Shown here: positions 21,191 through 29,417 of the stretch, piece after piece | Position numbering within the stretch: the first letter of the stretch is position 1 | Layout: each line of letters opens with the position of its first letter | Origin: Sulfurivermis fontis | GTDB lineage: Bacteria > Pseudomonadota > Gammaproteobacteria > Thiohalomonadales > Thiohalomonadaceae | Assembly: GCF_004001245.1 (NCBI RefSeq) | Contig: NZ_AP018724.1 | Span: forward strand, 1,728,501 to 1,792,500 | Length of the DNA: 64,000 nt | Reading direction: 5' to 3' | Notes under the pieces: generated by a model | The model's database searches: none | The model's input: only the letters and a program-made list of their open reading frames with translations | Told to the model about the DNA's origin: nothing | Position numbers and translations under genes: made by a program

Positions 21191-22303
21191 TCAGGCATCC
21201 AGCAGGATGCGCAGCATGCGGCGCAGCGGCTCGGCGGCGCCCCACAGCAGCTGGTCGCCGACGGTGAAGGCCGACAGATACTGCGGGCCCATGTTGAGTT
21301 TGCGCATGCGGCCGACCGGCACGGTGAGGGTGCCGGTGACGGCGGCGGGGGTGAGCTGCTCCATGGTGATCTGGCGATCGTTGGGGACCACCTTCACCCA
21401 GTCGTTGTGGGCGGCGATGATGCCGTGGATCTCGTCGAGCGGCACATCCTTGGTCATCTTGATGGTCAACGCCTGACTGTGGCAGCGCATCGCGCCGACG
21501 CGCACGCACAGACCGTCGATGGGGATCTGCTGGTTGGAGCGACCGAGGATCTTGTTGCACTCCACCTGCGCCTTCCACTCCTCCTTCGACTGGCCGGATT
21601 CCAGCTGCACGTCGATCCAGGGGATCAGGGAACCGGCCAGAGGCACCGGCCAGGCATCCAGCGGGTAGCGATCGGAGCGGATGAAATCGGCCACTTTCCT
21701 GTCGATCTCGAGGATGGCCGAGGCGGGATCATCGAGCAGCGTCTTCACTTCATTGTTGATGGCGCCCATCTGCTGGATCAGCTCGCGCATGTTGCGCGCG
21801 CCGGCGCCGGAGGCGGCCTGGTAGGTCATCGGGCTGATCCACTCGATGAGTCCCTTGTCGAACAGGCCGCCGATGGCCATCAGCATCAGGGAGACGGTGC
21901 AATTGCCGCCGACGTAGGTCTTGATGCCCTTCTTCAGGCCGTCCTGGATGACGTGCTTGTTGACCGGGTCAAGGATGATGATGGCGTCGTCCTTCATGCG
22001 CAGGGTGGAGGCGGCATCGATCCAGTAGCCCTTCCAGCCGGCGGCCATCAGCTGCGGATACACTTCCTTGGTGTAGTCACCGCCCTGGCAGGTGATGATC
22101 ACGTCCATCGCCTTCAGCTCGTCGATGCTCATGGCGTCCTTCAGCGGCGGCACATCCTTGCCGATATCCGGCCCCTTGCCGCCCACATTGGAGGTGGTGA
22201 AGAACACCGGATCGATGAGATCGAAATCCTTCTCCTCGCGCATGCGCCCCATCAGCACCGAACCGACCATACCGCGCCAACCAACCAGACCTACCCGCTT
22301 CAT
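21191..22303 (-). CDS. asd: Aspartate-semialdehyde dehydrogenase
   Basis: 370 residues of the gram-negative ASADH class. It reduces aspartyl phosphate to the semialdehyde for lysine, threonine and methionine synthesis. Start at 22303 ([18 protein letters not shown]) with a GAGGTGG ribosome site. The catalytic cysteine is C135 ([12 protein letters not shown]) and the active-site histidine is in [12 protein letters not shown] (near 274). Further signatures are [14 protein letters not shown] and [11 protein letters not shown]. It lies between leuB and the usg-type gene with inverted repeats on both sides. Confidence 0.97.
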   Translation of the reverse strand: MKRVGLVGWRGMVGSVLMGRMREEKDFDLIDPVFFTTSNVGGKGPDIGKDVPPLKDAMSIDELKAMDVIITCQGGDYTKEVYPQLMAAGWKGYWIDAASTLRMKDDAIIILDPVNKHVIQDGLKKGIKTYVGGNCTVSLMLMAIGGLFDKGLIEWISPMTYQAASGAGARNMRELIQQMGAINNEVKTLLDDPASAILEIDRKVADFIRSDRYPLDAWPVPLAGSLIPWIDVQLESGQSKEEWKAQVECNKILGRSNQQIPIDGLCVRVGAMRCHSQALTIKMTKDVPLDEIHGIIAAHNDWVKVVPNDRQITMEQLTPAAVTGTLTVPVGRMRKLNMGPQYLSAFTVGDQLLWGAAEPLRRMLRILLDA

Positions 22304-22330
22304 GTTGCCACCTCGTAACCGTCGCAAGAG

Positions 22331-22421
22331 TTAAACGCAAAGGCGCAAAGAGCGCAAAGGCCGCGAAGAACGACTATTAATCACTTTGCGTTCTTCGCGT
22401 ACTTTGCGTCTTTGCGTTTAA
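22331..22421. repeat. Inverted repeat, cgcaaag family, asd-leuB junction
   Basis: Left arm begins ttaaacgcaaaggcgcaaag (22331) and continues with cgcaaagg and cgcgaag. Right arm 22383-22421 is the near-complement and ends tctttgcgtttaa. The loop is about 12 bases. It fills almost the whole gap between the leuB stop and the asd ribosome site. Confidence 0.85.
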
Positions 22422-22425
22422 TGAT

Positions 22426-23490
22426 TCATTTCAGTGCCGCCACCACGGCGTCGCCCATTTCGCTGCACGAAACCTTTTTGGTGCCCGCCGTGTAGATGTC
22501 GGCGGTACGAACCCCGTCTGCCAGCACCTTGCGCACCGCCTGCTCGATGCGCTGGGCATTCGCCTCGTCGCCGAAGGTGTAGCGCAGCATCATAGCGGCC
22601 GACAGGATGGTGGCCAAGGGATTGGCCACGTTCTTGCCGGCGATGTCCGGCGCCGAGCCGTGGATCGGCTCGTACATGCCCTTGTTGTTCTCGTCCAGCG
22701 AGGCGGAGGGCAGCATGCCGATGGAGCCGGACAGCATGGAGGCCTGGTCGGACAGGATGTCGCCGAAGATGTTGCCGGTGACGATGACATCGAACTGCTT
22801 GGGCCACTTCACCAGTTGCATCGCCGCGTTGTCCACGTACATGTGGGACAGCTCGACCTCGGGGTACCCCTTGCTCACCTCGATCACCACCTCTTTCCAC
22901 AGCTCGGAGCATTCCAGCACATTGGCCTTCTCCACCGAGCACAGCTTCTTGCCGCGCTTCATGGCGATATCGAAGGCCACGCGCGCCACGCGGCGCACTT
23001 CGGACTCGGAGTAGATCATGGTGTTGAAACCGACGCGCTCGCCGTTGCGAACCTCGATGCCGCGCGGCTGGCCGAAATACACATCGCCGGTCAGCTCGCG
23101 CACGATCATGATGTCCAGCCCGGACACCACTTCCGGCTTGAGCGACGAGGAGTCGGCCAGCTCCGGATAGAGCAGCGCCGGGCGCAGGTTGGCGAACAGG
23201 TTCAGTTCCTTGCGGATGCGCAGCAGACCGCGCTCCGGACGCAGCGGCCGGTCCAGTTTGTCGTACTGCGGACCGCCGACGGCACCGAGCAGCACCGCAT
23301 CGGCTTCGCGCGCCAACTTGAGTGTGGCCTCGGGCAACGGGTCGCCGGCGGTGTCGTAACCGGCACCGCCGATGGCGGCCTCTTCCATCTCGAGGTTCAG
23401 CTCCGGCATCGCCTGAAGCACCTTCACCGCCTGGGCCACGATCTCCGGGCCGATGCCGTCACCGGGCAGAACTGCAATCTTTTTGGTCAT
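22426..23490 (-). CDS. leuB: 3-Isopropylmalate dehydrogenase
   Basis: 354 residues. It oxidatively decarboxylates 3-isopropylmalate in leucine synthesis, using NAD. Family segments run from the start ([16 protein letters not shown]) through substrate arginines ([23 protein letters not shown]), [15 protein letters not shown] and the metal-binding [17 protein letters not shown] to [17 protein letters not shown]. Length is normal for bacterial LeuB. It sits downstream of leuC-leuD, each gene being separated by an inverted repeat. Confidence 0.98.
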   Translation of the reverse strand: MTKKIAVLPGDGIGPEIVAQAVKVLQAMPELNLEMEEAAIGGAGYDTAGDPLPEATLKLAREADAVLLGAVGGPQYDKLDRPLRPERGLLRIRKELNLFANLRPALLYPELADSSSLKPEVVSGLDIMIVRELTGDVYFGQPRGIEVRNGERVGFNTMIYSESEVRRVARVAFDIAMKRGKKLCSVEKANVLECSELWKEVVIEVSKGYPEVELSHMYVDNAAMQLVKWPKQFDVIVTGNIFGDILSDQASMLSGSIGMLPSASLDENNKGMYEPIHGSAPDIAGKNVANPLATILSAAMMLRYTFGDEANAQRIEQAVRKVLADGVRTADIYTAGTKKVSCSEMGDAVVAALK

Positions 23491-23502
23491 GTCTTAAACC
23501 CC

Positions 23503-23603
23503 TTAAACGCAAAGACGCAAAGTTCGTAAAAGACGCAAAGACGAAAAGTACTCATGCCAAAAAGCCATTGCGCACTTGGCGTCCTTGGCGTCTTTGCGTT
23601 TAA
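23503..23603. repeat. Inverted repeat, cgcaaag family, leuB-leuD junction
   Basis: Left arm starts ttaaacgcaaagacgcaaag (23503) and continues with several more imperfect caaagac copies. Right arm (about 23571-23603) ends gcgtctttgcgtttaa. The centre is about 20-25 bases. Arms are less well matched than at 22331. Confidence 0.8.
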
Positions 23604-23609
23604 CGCTAT

Positions 23610-24248
23610 TTATCCAAACAACCACGGCGCTTCCCGGCGGCGGCGTTCTTCGTAGGCCTTGATCGCATCCACATGCTGCAGGGTCAGGCCGATGTCGTCC
23701 AGACCATTGAGCAGGCAGTGCTTGCGGAAGGCGTCGACTTCGAACGGGATCACCTCGCCGCCCGGGGTGGTGATGGTCTGCGCCGCCAGGTCGACGGTGA
23801 GCCGGTAGCCCTCCGTCGCCGCCGTTTCCTTGAACAGGCGATCGACGATGGCGCCGTCCAGCTTGATGGGCAGCAGACCGTTCTTGAAGCAGTTGTTGAA
23901 GAAGATGTCGGCAAAGCTCGGCGCGATGATCACACGGAAGCCGTAATCCTGCAGCGCCCACGGCGCATGCTCACGCGAGGAGCCGCAACCGAAATTGTCG
24001 CGCGCCAGCAGAATTTTGGCGCCCTGGTAACGCGGCTGGTTGAGCACGAACTCCGGGTTGAGCGGGCGCTTACTGTTGTCCATGCCCGGCTCGCCGTGAT
24101 CCAGGTAGCGCCACTCGTCGAACAGGTTGGGGCCGAAGCCGCTGCGCTTGATCGACTTGAGAAACTGCTTGGGGATGATGGCGTCGGTGTCCACGTTGGG
24201 ACGATCCAGCGGCGCCACGATACCGGTGATTTTATTCAGCTTTTCCAT
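23610..24248 (-). CDS. leuD: 3-Isopropylmalate dehydratase small subunit
   Basis: 212 residues. Small (swivelling) subunit of isopropylmalate isomerase. Family hallmarks are [17 protein letters not shown] and [16 protein letters not shown], which line the active site together with Leu[23 protein letters not shown] follows. Length is typical of the proteobacterial LeuD type. It is separated from leuC by an inverted repeat rather than by the usual few bases. Confidence 0.98.
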   Translation of the reverse strand: MEKLNKITGIVAPLDRPNVDTDAIIPKQFLKSIKRSGFGPNLFDEWRYLDHGEPGMDNSKRPLNPEFVLNQPRYQGAKILLARDNFGCGSSREHAPWALQDYGFRVIIAPSFADIFFNNCFKNGLLPIKLDGAIVDRLFKETAATEGYRLTVDLAAQTITTPGGEVIPFEVDAFRKHCLLNGLDDIGLTLQHVDAIKAYEERRRREAPWLFG

Positions 24249-24260
24249 AACAAAAACCCC

Positions 24261-24353
24261 TTAAAACGCAAAGACGCGAAGGCCGCAAAGATCGCAAAGG
24301 AATCACATGCATAAACTTTGCGCCCTTTGCGTCCTTGGCGTCTTTGCGTTGAA
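24261..24353. repeat. Inverted repeat, cgcaaag family, leuD-leuC junction
   Basis: Left arm ttaaaacgcaaagacgcgaa (24261) continues with ccgcaaag and cgcaaagg. Right arm 24315-24353 (actttgcgccctttgcg, then gcgtctttgcgttgaa) is the near-complement. The loop is about 14 bases. It lies 10 bases after the leuC stop. Confidence 0.85.
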
Positions 24354-24362
24354 TGCTTTTCA

Positions 24363-25766
24363 TCAGAACTCCCGCACGTCGACGAAGTGGCCGGCGATGG
24401 CCGCCGCGGCCGCCATGGCCGGACTGACCAGATGGGTACGCCCGCCCTGCCCCTGCCGTCCTTCGAAATTGCGGTTGGAGGTGGAGGCGCAGCGTTCACC
24501 CGGCTGCAGCCGGTCGGCATTCATCGCCAGGCACATGGAGCAGCCCGGCTCACGCCACTCGAACCCGGCATCACGGAAAATCTTGTCCAGCCCTTCCTGT
24601 TCCGCCTGCTGCTTGACCAGGCCGGAACCCGGCACCACCAGCACCTGCTTGACGTTGGCGGCCTTCCGGCGCCCCTTGATCACCGCCGCCGCGGCACGCA
24701 GGTCTTCGATGCGTGAGTTGGTGCAGGAACCGATGAACACCACGTCCACCGGGATGTCGGTGATCGGCGTATTCGCCGCCAGCCCCATGTACTTGAGCGC
24801 GGCGCGCATGCCGTTGGCCTTCACGGCATCCTGTTCCTGAGCAGGGTCCGGTACCTTGCCGTCCACCGCCACCACCATCTCCGGCGAGGTGCCCCAGGTG
24901 ACCATCGGTTTGATCTTCGCGGCATCGAGCCGCACGATGCGATCGAACTCGGCATCGAAATCGGAGTGCAGGCCGAACCAGACGGCCACCGCCTGGTCCC
25001 ACAGGTCGCCCTTGGGCGCGTAGGGCTTGCCATACAGATAGTCGATGGTGGTCTCGTCCACCGCCACCATGCCGGCACGGGCGCCGGCCTCGATGGCCAT
25101 GTTGCACACCGTCATGCGTCCCTCCATGGACAGGGCGCGGATCGCCTCGCCGCCGAACTCGATGGCATAGCCGGTGCCGCCGGCGGTGCCGATCTCGCCG
25201 ATGATGGCGAGCACGATGTCTTTGGCGGTGACGCCGGGACCAACGTGGCCGTCCACCGACACCAGCATGTTCTTCGACTTCTTCTGCACCAGACACTGGG
25301 TGGCGAGCACGTGCTCCACCTCGGAGGTGCCGATGCCGTGGGCCAGCGCGCCGAAGGCGCCGTGGGTGGAGGTATGGGAATCGCCGCACACCACGGTCAT
25401 GCCGGGCAGGGTGCCGCCCTCTTCCGGGCCCACCACGTGTACGATGCCCTGGCGCACGTCACCCATGGGGAAATAGGTCAGCCCGAACTCGCGCACGTTG
25501 GCCTCCAGGGTTTCCACCTGGGTGCGCGCGATGGGATCGGCGATGCCCTTGCTGCGGTCGTCGGTGGGCACGTTGTGATCGGGCGTGGCCAGCACGGTGT
25601 CCCTGCGCCACGGCTTGCGCCCGGCCAGACGCAGGCCCTCGAAGGCCTGCGGCGAGGTCACCTCGTGCACCAGATGCCGATCGATATACAAAAGACAGGT
25701 GCCGTCGTCATCGCAGCGCACCACGTGGGCATCCCACAATTTGTCGTACAGTGTCTTTCCAGCCAT
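24363..25766 (-). CDS. leuC: 3-Isopropylmalate dehydratase large subunit
   Basis: 467 residues of the aconitase superfamily. With LeuD it isomerises 2- to 3-isopropylmalate through a [4Fe-4S] cluster. Cluster cysteines are in [13 protein letters not shown] and in [39 protein letters not shown] is also family-typical. Start set at 25766 ([15 protein letters not shown]), which has a GAGGAGCAGG ribosome site; the open frame extends 27 bases more. It is divergent from a LysR gene with a likely shared operator. Confidence 0.98.
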   Translation of the reverse strand: MAGKTLYDKLWDAHVVRCDDDGTCLLYIDRHLVHEVTSPQAFEGLRLAGRKPWRRDTVLATPDHNVPTDDRSKGIADPIARTQVETLEANVREFGLTYFPMGDVRQGIVHVVGPEEGGTLPGMTVVCGDSHTSTHGAFGALAHGIGTSEVEHVLATQCLVQKKSKNMLVSVDGHVGPGVTAKDIVLAIIGEIGTAGGTGYAIEFGGEAIRALSMEGRMTVCNMAIEAGARAGMVAVDETTIDYLYGKPYAPKGDLWDQAVAVWFGLHSDFDAEFDRIVRLDAAKIKPMVTWGTSPEMVVAVDGKVPDPAQEQDAVKANGMRAALKYMGLAANTPITDIPVDVVFIGSCTNSRIEDLRAAAAVIKGRRKAANVKQVLVVPGSGLVKQQAEQEGLDKIFRDAGFEWREPGCSMCLAMNADRLQPGERCASTSNRNFEGRQGQGGRTHLVSPAMAAAAAIAGHFVDVREF

Positions 25767-25800
25767 TACCTGCTCCTCTTGCGATGGAGGCATGCTACGC

Positions 25801-25841
25801 CTAGTCTATACATGAATCCAATTTATTAAATTCATAGACTC
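25801..25841. promoter_or_regulatory. Probable LysR-type operator between leuC and the lysR gene
   Basis: An interrupted dyad in the 89-base divergent gap: atgaat at 25812-25817 faces attcat at 25830-25835. It extends outward as agtctat (from about 25803) against atagact (ending about 25839), with a 2-base insertion on the left. The A/T-rich dyad fits the T-N11-A style sites used by LysR regulators, and its place fits control of both genes. Binding is inferred. Confidence 0.6.
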
Positions 25842-25855
25842 AATTCCTTAAAGTA

Positions 25856-26731
25856 ATGGACATCAGCGCCCTGCAGGCCTTTCTCGCCGTTGCCGACAAC
25901 GCCTCCTTCTCCCAGGCGGCGGAGCGGCTGTTCCTCACCCAGCCGGCGGTGAGCAAGCGCATCGCCGTGCTGGAGGCGGAGCTGGGCACGCCGCTGTTCG
26001 ACCGCATCGGCCGCCAGGTCGGACTGACCGAGGCGGGCCGCGCCCTGCTGCCGCGGGCACGGCGCATCGTCGACGAACTGGAGGACAGCCGCCGCGCCAT
26101 CGCCAATCTGTCCGGCAGGGTCGAAGGCCGCCTGTCCTTCGGCACCAGCCACCACATCGGCCTGCACCGTCTGCCGCCGCTGTTGCGCGCCTACCACCAG
26201 CGCTATCCGCAGGTGGCGCTGGACATCCAGTTCATGGATTCGGAACAGGCCTGCCAGGCGGTGCTGCGCGGCGAACTGGAACTGGCGGTAGTGACCCTGC
26301 CCACCATGGAGCTCCCCAGCCTGGACGCCCACACGGTCTGGCGTGACCGCCTCGCGGTCGCCGTCGCCGCCGGCCATACCCTCGCCGGCAAGAACCGCCC
26401 CACCCTGCGCGACCTCGCGCAGTGGCCGGCGATCATGCCGGCCCACGGCACCTACACGCGCGAGATCGTCGAGGCCGCCTTCCGCCGCGAGGGGCTGACA
26501 CCGCAGGTGAGCATGTCCACCAACTATCTGGAGACCATCAAGATGCTGGTGTCCGTCGGCCTGGGCTGGAGCGTGCTGCCGCAGACCATGCTGGATGAGC
26601 AGGTGACGGCGCTGCGACTGCCCACTCTCAGACTGGAGCGCCAGCTGGGTCTGGTCACCCACACCGACCGCAGCCTGTCCAATGCCGCCCGTGCCATGCA
26701 GCAACTGCTGTTCGAGGAGGCCGGGCGATGA
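25856..26731 (+). CDS. LysR-family transcriptional regulator (probable leu regulator)
   Basis: 291 residues. N-terminal winged helix-turn-helix (about 1-60, LQAFLAVADNASFSQAAERLFLTQPAVSKRI). The rest is a periplasmic-binding-protein-like co-inducer domain (RLSFGTSHHIGLHRLPPLL, VWRDRLAVAVAAGH, SVGLGWSVLPQTML). It is transcribed divergently from leuC, as in Pseudomonas, so control of leuCDB in response to a pathway intermediate is likely but not shown. Its stop overlaps the start of the next gene by 4 bases. Confidence 0.92.
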   Translation: MDISALQAFLAVADNASFSQAAERLFLTQPAVSKRIAVLEAELGTPLFDRIGRQVGLTEAGRALLPRARRIVDELEDSRRAIANLSGRVEGRLSFGTSHHIGLHRLPPLLRAYHQRYPQVALDIQFMDSEQACQAVLRGELELAVVTLPTMELPSLDAHTVWRDRLAVAVAAGHTLAGKNRPTLRDLAQWPAIMPAHGTYTREIVEAAFRREGLTPQVSMSTNYLETIKMLVSVGLGWSVLPQTMLDEQVTALRLPTLRLERQLGLVTHTDRSLSNAARAMQQLLFEEAGR

Positions 26732-27234
26732 CGCTGCTGGGAATGTGGCATGGTGATCCGCTCGATGCCGCTGCGGCGCAGGCCTTGCGGGTACGCGCGC
26801 AACAAAGACAGCGGCGCGGGCAACGGCAGCGGCGCTGCCGCACCTGCCTGCTGCAGGATTTGATCGCCGGCTACTGGCTGGGCGAAGACATCGCCGTGCG
26901 GTATCACCACGCCCTGCCATTGTTGCAGCGCAGCGCCCACGGTCGCGCGCTGCTGGAGCTGATTACCGGGCAACTGCTGTTGAGCCGGCGCCTGAACGGG
27001 GCGCGGCAGCATCTGGAGCGGGGCTTTCACCTCGCCAGCGGGCTGTTCACCCCCGCCGACTATCTGACCGTGCTCAAGCGGCAGCAACAGCTGGCCGGCC
27101 TGCCGCTGGCCGATACGCCGCTGCCGGCGGCGACGCTGGCCCAGCTGCTCACCACGGCCCAGGTGATAGAACGCATGGCAGGCGGCCGCAGACGGCCTCA
27201 GGGGAAACACGACCCGGCGGATTTGTATGGTTAG
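26728..27234 (+). CDS. Uncharacterised Arg/Gln/Leu-rich protein coupled to the LysR gene
   Basis: 168 residues; I do not recognise the family. It starts with an ATGA overlap on the lysR stop, so it is translated together with it. Composition is helical and rich in Leu, Arg and Gln. A short N-terminal basic stretch (RVRAQQRQRRGQRQRR) is followed by CRTC and then amphipathic helices (RALLELITGQLLLSRRL, TLAQLLTTAQVIERM). There is no signal peptide or clear membrane helix, and the C-terminus is basic. The strict coupling suggests a partner of the regulator or of leucine metabolism. Confidence 0.75.
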   Translation: MTLLGMWHGDPLDAAAAQALRVRAQQRQRRGQRQRRCRTCLLQDLIAGYWLGEDIAVRYHHALPLLQRSAHGRALLELITGQLLLSRRLNGARQHLERGFHLASGLFTPADYLTVLKRQQQLAGLPLADTPLPAATLAQLLTTAQVIERMAGGRRRPQGKHDPADLYG

Positions 27235-27235
27235 G

Positions 27236-27335
27236 AAGTGGCAAGTGGCAAGTGGCAAGTGGCAAGTGGCAAGTGGCAAGTGGCAAACAAGAGTGTTTTC
27301 CTTTTCTTGTAACTTGCCACTTGTTACTTGTAACT
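27236..27335. repeat. Seven tandem aagtggc copies with an inverted partner arm
   Basis: Seven perfect head-to-tail copies of the 7-mer aagtggc occupy 27236-27284. After a 21-base spacer, the other arm (27306-27335, cttgtaacttgccacttg and so on) carries the complementary words. It lies between convergent genes and touches the MFS stop codon. Same family as 12653-12741 and 28464-28555. The tandem part should be prone to slippage. Confidence 0.85.
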
Positions 27336-28458
27336 ATTCCTTCAGCCACCGCCAACCGATCACCAGGCCCGCCGCGCTCAATCCCGCCGCGATGATGAAG
27401 GCCGCCTCCGCCCCCAGCAACTCCCACACGGCACCGCTGTAGTAGCTGCCGAGGGCGCCGCCGGCGCCGAACGACAGCGAGGCATACAACGCCTGGCCGC
27501 GCCCCTGCAGGCGGCCGGGGAAATAGCGATGGAACAGGGCGATGGCGGTGGCGTGATAGATGCCGAAGCTGGCGGCATGCAGGGTCTGCGCACCCAGCAC
27601 GACGGGCAGGGACTGTGGGTAATGACCGATGAGCAACCAGCGCAGCGTGGTCAGTGCCAGACTGGCCAGCAACAGGCTGCGCAGACCGTAGTGCGCCACC
27701 AGGCGCGGCATGAGCAAGAAAATGCCCACCTCCGCCACCACGCCCAGGGCCCACAACTGGCCGATGGCGCTGCGCGTGTAGCCGTGGCCCTCCATGTACA
27801 GCGTGTAGAAGGTGTAATACGGGCCGTGGCTGGCCTGGATCAGGAAACACACCGCCAGCAGCGCCAGCACCTCCGGCTTGCGCAACACGCGGCGCAGCGA
27901 CTCGCTGTTTCCCGCGTGCGGCGCACCATCCAGCGTCGGCGCCAGCAGACTGGCGAGCAGGATGCCGACGAACAGCGCCAGCATCACACCGGGCACGATG
28001 CCGGCATCGAATGCATCCAGCAGCGGTCCCATGCCGGCCACCGTGGCGATGAAGCCGATGGAGCCCCACAGACGAATCGAGCTGTAACGATGCTGCTGCT
28101 CGCCCAGGTGGCTCAGGGTATTGGCCTCGAACTGCGGCAGCACCGCATTCCAGAAAAAGCTGAACGCCACCATCACCAGGGCGGTGGCCCAGTAGCCGTC
28201 GACGAAGAAGATGGCGGTGAAGGTGACCAGCGCCAGCAGCGCACCGGCGCGCACCACGCCGAGGCGCAGGCCGGTGTGATCGGCAATCCAGCCCCAGATG
28301 TTGGGCGAGACGATCTTGGTGGCCATCAGCAGCGCCATCAGTTCGCCGATTTCGCCCGCACCGAAGCCCTGATGCTTTAGATACAGGCTCCAGTAGGGCA
28401 CCAGCACGCCGAGGCTGGCGAAGTGGAACAGATAGAAGGTGGAGAGGCGCCAGTACAT
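27334..28458 (-). CDS. MFS transporter (HcaT / nucleoside-permease-like)
   Basis: 374 residues with about twelve hydrophobic segments. It begins YWRLSTFYLFHFASLGVLVPYWSLYLKHQGF, a start typical of the MFS_1-like group that includes E. coli HcaT (phenylpropionate permease). Other segments of that group are RLWGSIGFIATVAGMGPLLD and HAASFGIYHATAIALFHRYFPGR. The substrate cannot be read from the sequence, and the neighbours (PKHD hydroxylase, aroC) give no clear hint. Confidence 0.88.
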   Translation of the reverse strand: MYWRLSTFYLFHFASLGVLVPYWSLYLKHQGFGAGEIGELMALLMATKIVSPNIWGWIADHTGLRLGVVRAGALLALVTFTAIFFVDGYWATALVMVAFSFFWNAVLPQFEANTLSHLGEQQHRYSSIRLWGSIGFIATVAGMGPLLDAFDAGIVPGVMLALFVGILLASLLAPTLDGAPHAGNSESLRRVLRKPEVLALLAVCFLIQASHGPYYTFYTLYMEGHGYTRSAIGQLWALGVVAEVGIFLLMPRLVAHYGLRSLLLASLALTTLRWLLIGHYPQSLPVVLGAQTLHAASFGIYHATAIALFHRYFPGRLQGRGQALYASLSFGAGGALGSYYSGAVWELLGAEAAFIIAAGLSAAGLVIGWRWLKE

Positions 28459-28463
28459 CGGGA

Positions 28464-28555
28464 AAGTTTCAAGTCACAAGTTGAAAGTTACAAGTTGAAA
28501 GACAGAACCGCCGGGCCTTTCTTGTCACTTGTAACTTGTCACTCGCAACTTTCTT
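28464..28555. repeat. Inverted repeat of aagttacaagt words, MFS-PKHD junction
   Basis: Arm aagtttcaagtcacaagttg continues with aagttacaag (28464-28501). It faces cttgtcacttgtaacttg within 28517-28555. The loop is about 15 bases. It spans the gap from the PKHD hydroxylase stop to just before the MFS start. Same word family as 12653-12741 and 27236-27335. Confidence 0.8.
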
Positions 28556-29225
28556 ACACTTCGCTCCACATGCGCACCAGATTGATGTAGGCGTGATCGA
28601 CGGCATCGGTCTCCGGCGCGCCGGCGTTGTCGGCCAGCAGCTTGTTGCGGGCACCGGCCAGCTCGAACAGGATTTCACGCTGGGAGGGGTCGCGCACCAT
28701 GCTCTGGATCCAGCCGATGGACACCAGACGCACGCCGCGCGTCACCTCGGCCACCTGATGCAGGGTGCCGGAGGGATAGATCACTGCATCGCCCGCCTTG
28801 AGCTTCACCTTTCTCTCGCCGAAGGAAGTGCGGATGGTCAGTTCGCCGCCGTCGTACTCCTCGGGTTCGCTGAGGAACAAGGTGAACGACACATCGGTAC
28901 GGTAATGCGGCCCCTGCCCCATCACCGGGTCGTCCACATGCCAGCCATAGGCCATGCCCGGCGTGTAGCGGGCAAAGATCGGCGTCCCCAGCTTGAGCGG
29001 CAGCGCCGCAGTGCGGAAGGTTTCGCTGCGGTACAGCGCGGTGACCACGATCTGCGCCAGGGTGTCGCGCTGCGGCTGCTCGCGGTCCAGCTCGGTATTG
29101 TGCTTGACCCGCTCCGCCGCCTTGCCGGCGGTCAGCTTGCCGTCGACGAAGGCCGACTGATCCAGTACACGGCGTACCACTTCCAGCTCATTGGGCAACA
29201 GGATGTCAGGGATGTGCAGCAGCAT
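28554..29225 (-). CDS. PKHD-type Fe(II)/2-oxoglutarate hydroxylase (YbiX/PiuC-like)
   Basis: 223 residues. Double-stranded beta-helix oxygenase. The iron triad is H96 and D98 (YGWHVDDPV) plus H156 (SGTLHQV); R166 (RGVRLVSIGWIQS) should bind 2-oxoglutarate. The C-terminal half matches the E. coli YbiX pattern throughout. Start set at 29225 (MLLHIPDILLPNEL) with an AGAGG ribosome site; the frame is open further upstream, but through an inverted repeat. The substrate is unknown. Homologues often sit beside siderophore receptors, but none is seen here. Confidence 0.93.
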   Translation of the reverse strand: MLLHIPDILLPNELEVVRRVLDQSAFVDGKLTAGKAAERVKHNTELDREQPQRDTLAQIVVTALYRSETFRTAALPLKLGTPIFARYTPGMAYGWHVDDPVMGQGPHYRTDVSFTLFLSEPEEYDGGELTIRTSFGERKVKLKAGDAVIYPSGTLHQVAEVTRGVRLVSIGWIQSMVRDPSQREILFELAGARNKLLADNAGAPETDAVDHAYINLVRMWSEV

Positions 29226-29245
29226 GCGGAACCTCTTGAAAGCCA

Positions 29246-29411
29246 TTAAACGCAAAGACGCAAAGTTCGCAGAGAACGCAAAGTTGTAATTCGGCAGGTG
29301 ATATCTCAACGGGCGTGAAAACTCGATTTTCGCTACCGTCGTCAAGTGCTCATATGTCGTAACTCGATGGAACCTTTGCGTTCTTTGCGAACTTTGCGTC
29401 TTTGCGTTGAA
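29246..29411. repeat. Long-looped inverted repeat, cgcaaag family, PKHD-aroC junction
   Basis: Left arm 29246-29285 (ttaaacgcaaagacgcaaag, then ttcgcagagaacgcaaag). Right arm 29373-29411 (cctttgcgttctttgcga, then actttgcgtctttgcgttgaa). Unlike the other members, about 87 bases lie between the arms. That internal stretch is A/T-richer and may hold a promoter for the hydroxylase. Confidence 0.8.
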
Positions 29412-29417
29412 TATCTT

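Noticed and set aside
27236-27284. The aagtggc array as a CRISPR or VNTR-coded peptide
   Set aside because: Units are 7 bases with no spacers, so it is not CRISPR; no gene reads through it.
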